A stretch of 35,538 nucleotides of DNA, taken from positions 1 to 35,538 of the forward strand of contig JAQGDQ010001542.1 in assembly GCA_030141605.1 (NCBI GenBank), read 5' to 3'. Below, in pieces: positions 32,468 to 35,538 of this stretch; positions within the stretch are counted from its first letter, which is position 1, and each line of letters opens with the position of its first letter. The notes beneath the pieces are model-generated. The model saw only the letters and a list, made by a program, of their open reading frames with translations, was not told where the DNA came from and ran no database searches. Made by a program: the position numbers and the translations under genes. This stretch comes from Tubiluchus corallicola (lineage: Eukaryota; Priapulida; Priapulimorpha; Priapulimorphida; Tubiluchidae).

Positions 32468-34357
32468 GTATGACTGTTACTCAATTTCCTGAATGAATCG
32501 TGATTTTTTTGCCTCAAATGTATCCTTTTGCCCAAAAATAAATTTTCCTTTATCAAAGTTTAATAGCTTCATAGATTTGAAAGAAAGCGGGCTGATGTTT
32601 TTAACATAAGAAAATAGTCAGAATTTTTTCAACAACACTGCAGGATCCAGATTTTTCAAATTAGCACTTTTTACTGACTTTATACGAAACTCATGCAGGC
32701 TGAATCCACATGCCAGCCCCATTGTTCGCTGTTGCTCGAAAATATGTAACGATGATCTCGGCTAGTTAACTTTGAAACTGGCTAGCCCCGTTGTGGTCAG
32801 CGGTCAAACAAATTAGCTGCACACGGTGTCAGGCAATCAGAATCAGGGATGAGAATTTTCCCGCTGATACGCGGAATTCCGAGTATTTGGAAGACCAGTA
32901 GTGCCATTTTTGTAAATCGCGTAAATTCTTTGAGAAAATTTTTACGGACCCAGTACATTATTTCACAAGCTGACCGCTAGTTGGCAGGCCGTCACTTTGT
33001 TTACATCACGTACATCAGTGTAACCACGTGTATATCTCTATGTATAAAAATATAGAATCAATTGTGCAGTTATTTGAGTCAATTGCAGACAGTTTTTATA
33101 TACTTTTGCATAGGAGCGGGCAGTACTTAGCCGTTTTTGAGACAATTAGGTATCATGTATCCTTGATAGTTGGGTATTTTCAATTATGAAACGGGTAATT
33201 GATGTTTTAAGTCCACTTAGAGGCTCTCTATGGTCATAAAATTGCAATTTGTTGCTGGTTTCCCTTGAACTCCATTGGGGGCCTAGATAGATGGCCCCAA
33301 AACCCCCGGCCTGTTTCAGAGTTTTTTACAATTGGTCATTCTCATCCCTGCAGAATATTCATTAGGGTAGATTTGCGCTAATAATTTTGCTCCGCGTTAC
33401 TTAAAATGCTGAAAAACTGCTAAAACACGTTAAATACAGTTGGTTTCTTTGATTATGAGCTCGATGTATATCCGGGAAAGACGTGAGACCATGAATAATA
33501 TGAGTAGAAAATGGTAGCAATGAGCGTTAAAACTCTGTTGTCCATTTTTCAAGTGAAACTTTGACATCAGTAGACAAAATATTTATAACAGGTCTTTGTT
33601 ACATATGACTGAGTTCCCCAATGCCAAATGTAGTGCTGAACACAAGCAGGCTTAATTACTAACATGAAAATATTCTGTGTTATTATCTACTGCAAGCCTC
33701 TCTCACCCCCAGTACATAATGCAATTTTTTTTTCAAGTCATTAGATTTATTTTGCAATAAACATATACATATACATTACACGTGCATCGATAATCAGTTT
33801 TTGTTAATACAAAATTATGATACAATTCATGAATTCTGCCCTACAGACCTAAGCTAGCTTATGCTAGGCCACTAGAATTCGTTATGAGAAATATTACAAT
33901 ATATTGCTAATGTTTAGTGTGAGTTACAGTGGGCGTTAGTAGTATTAATTTTCATAATTACGATGTAAACTGATGGTCGGTACAGAGAAATGATAAATGC
34001 TTTAACACATTCGGTAAGCATTTGTGGAGGAGGCAACACTTGTTTAGACTATATGGAGGTGGCAACACTTGTTTAGACTATGTTTAGAGGTGCGCATTGC
34101 AGATATATATCCGGGTCGGAAGTAATAAAAATATTATTATACTAAATGAAAAACAACAAATCAAGACTGAGTGATCAGTTATATGTTTCAAGTAAGTTTA
34201 ATTTATAATTTTTTTTAAATATGGACAGCGAGTTGTAACATTGTCAGCTGCTGTAAGCGCTACCTAGCGTTGGAGGAACGCCATCTTTGTTATTAGCTAA
34301 TTAGTAATTGGCCTGATTCAACTTGCATGATGTCATGTAAACTCAGTATTTGATTAT
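32468..34357. other. IR2 spacer
   Basis: 1,890 bp of single-copy sequence between identical arms, containing a nested DNA element (32844-33350) and a possible LINE 3' fragment (33725-33900). A roughly 30-bp direct duplication (GGCAACACTTGTTTAGACTA twice) lies at 34026-34081. No protein-coding gene recognised. Confidence 0.7.
32844..33350. mobile_element. Nested non-autonomous DNA transposon, TIR plus 6-bp target duplication
   Basis: The left end CAGGGATGAGAAT (32844-32856) is repeated inverted as ATTCTCATCCCTG (33338-33350), a 13-bp perfect terminal repeat. Immediately outside, CAGAAT occurs on both sides (32838-32843 and 33351-33356), a direct target-site duplication. Inside are a GGGGGCC/GGCCCC hairpin near 33275-33300 and a CCGC/GCGG hairpin near the left end; there is no transposase. 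The CAGGG terminus could fit a hAT-type element, although the 6-bp duplication is shorter than the usual 8. Confidence 0.8.
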
Positions 34358-35523
34358 CAGTTTTCAGGTCCTAATTGTTTATTACTTAAATTGCTGTAGT
34401 TGTCCAGCTTGGATTTACTTACGTGTTCTCTGAGCCACTGGACAGAAGAAAATCATTTTAATTACTCTAAATTTAAATTTATGTTGTATTGTCACCATAC
34501 TTTTTTGAGTTTTGGATGGTGCTGCCATCTTCAGGTGTTCTTGTTAAAATTGTTAAATCTTTCTCTTTACTGTTTAAATTTTCATTGGCTTCTACAGTCT
34601 TTATGAATGCATAATCTCTAAACCTGTTTTCACACCTAAATGATTTCACCTGTAGTTTTGGTCACTTGGTTTTCTGCTTTTCAACATGACACTACTTCAC
34701 TGTTTATGTAGACACTTCAGAATAAAATCTTAAAACAAAATTTCAAGTTTTTTGGTTTCTTCAAACCAGCCACCTATAAGGGATTTCTAAGTTTTCATGA
34801 AATTATGCATCTGATTTTGTTACCAAATTGTTTTCAAATATTTCTATTATGTTTTTCCGCTTTGTTTAACAGGGATAGAGTCGTGGCCGTGTTTGTGCAG
34901 GGACCAGCCTGGCAATTCAAGGGATGGCCATGGAACGGGAATCCAGTGGAGATTTTTGACCGAAGTATGGACAGATAATAATTTTGTTGTTATATGAAGG
35001 ACCTCCCGTTCTCCACAGAAAACAGCGGAATTCAGGAAAATGGGCATCTGAAACAGAAATACCTATGAAAACCGGAATTAGCGTGATTTCCGACTTTTCT
35101 GTAAATTTAATGCATCTTTGACGCGCAATTTTCTTCCCCTGTTACTTGCAAAACTAAGCCGTTTTTTCAGCATTTCGCAACTTTAATAGAAGTACTTCCT
35201 CGAGTTTTATTTTTTATGCAACTTGCGTTCCTACTTTCACTTTTTCGTATTTGCCACAAGAAATTTGGGAAATTCTTTAGTGCGAGGCTTGTAACGAATA
35301 GCAGTACGGTTGTGGAAAGGTTTCCCATGTTGACACAAACACGATATGACGATGTTATGCGTGTGACAGCTAGCCAGGGAATTTCCTGATGATTTGTATT
35401 GCGGATGCGCCCAGTCCGGGCAAAGAAACGGCAAAAATCAGTATTGAACTGCGTGATAGACCTGCAATTTATTAAAAAAACAGATCACAAAAAGTGCTTA
35501 AGAACTTGCTAAAGGTTATTACT
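34358..35523 (-). repeat. Inverted repeat IR2, right arm (1,166 bp)
   Basis: Mirror of 31302-32467. The match ends at 35523, 15 bases before the window edge (ATTACT then TTATACG), so the outer boundary is just captured. No target duplication is evident between CTAAAT on the left and TTATAC on the right. Confidence 0.96.
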
Positions 35524-35538
35524 TTATACGTCAAAGCC

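Overview
This is nuclear DNA from a metazoan, most likely a marine invertebrate. The evidence is intron-split coding sequence with GT/AG junctions, AT-rich non-coding DNA, abundant mini- and microsatellites, short inverted-repeat transposons, and one gene that looks like the animal taperin/phostensin family. I see no operons, ribosome-binding sites, CRISPR array, rRNA or credible tRNA. The species cannot be told from the sequence alone.

Layout. 1-4532: a 28-bp satellite lies on both arms of a near-perfect inverted duplication (centre near 1794). 4857-5044: terminal coding exon of an unidentified plus-strand gene. 5045-13570: non-coding DNA with one copy of a dispersed repeat (6261-6650), arrays with 65-bp, GAT/AAT, 26-bp, about 140-bp and 24-bp units, and a stretch with promoter-type motifs (perfect CRE palindrome, CCAAT, X-box, NRF1-like). 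13571-16345: a 51-bp array of about 55 copies. 16346-22461: non-coding DNA with a small TIR element (17002-17224), a GA microsatellite and an older inverted-repeat element (19313-20195). 22468-24705: the one large convincing coding region, minus strand, a 5' exon of a taperin/phostensin-like gene ending at a consensus splice donor. 25999-28146: a 17-bp array of about 125 copies. 28552-28903: second copy of the dispersed repeat. 29189-29642: hAT-like remnant. 29757-29898: well-delimited internal coding exon, minus strand, unidentified. 31302-35523: long inverted repeat with apparently identical 1,166-bp arms around a 1,890-bp spacer holding a nested transposon with a 6-bp target duplication.

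The window is dominated by repeat biology. Seven sequence-unrelated minisatellite or satellite families plus simple repeats occupy roughly 11 kb (about 30%). Most long open frames are by-products: when a tandem unit lacks stops, every frame on both strands stays open, so these should not be read as proteins. The coding evidence concerns three partial genes (last exon of a plus-strand gene, 5' exon of the taperin-like minus-strand gene, one internal exon on the minus strand). Nothing shows that they act together. The points most worth following are the PP1-docking motif that overlaps the splice donor, the two large inverted repeats of different age, the array of CRE-like sites, and the two diverged copies of a repeat that both keep a splice donor.
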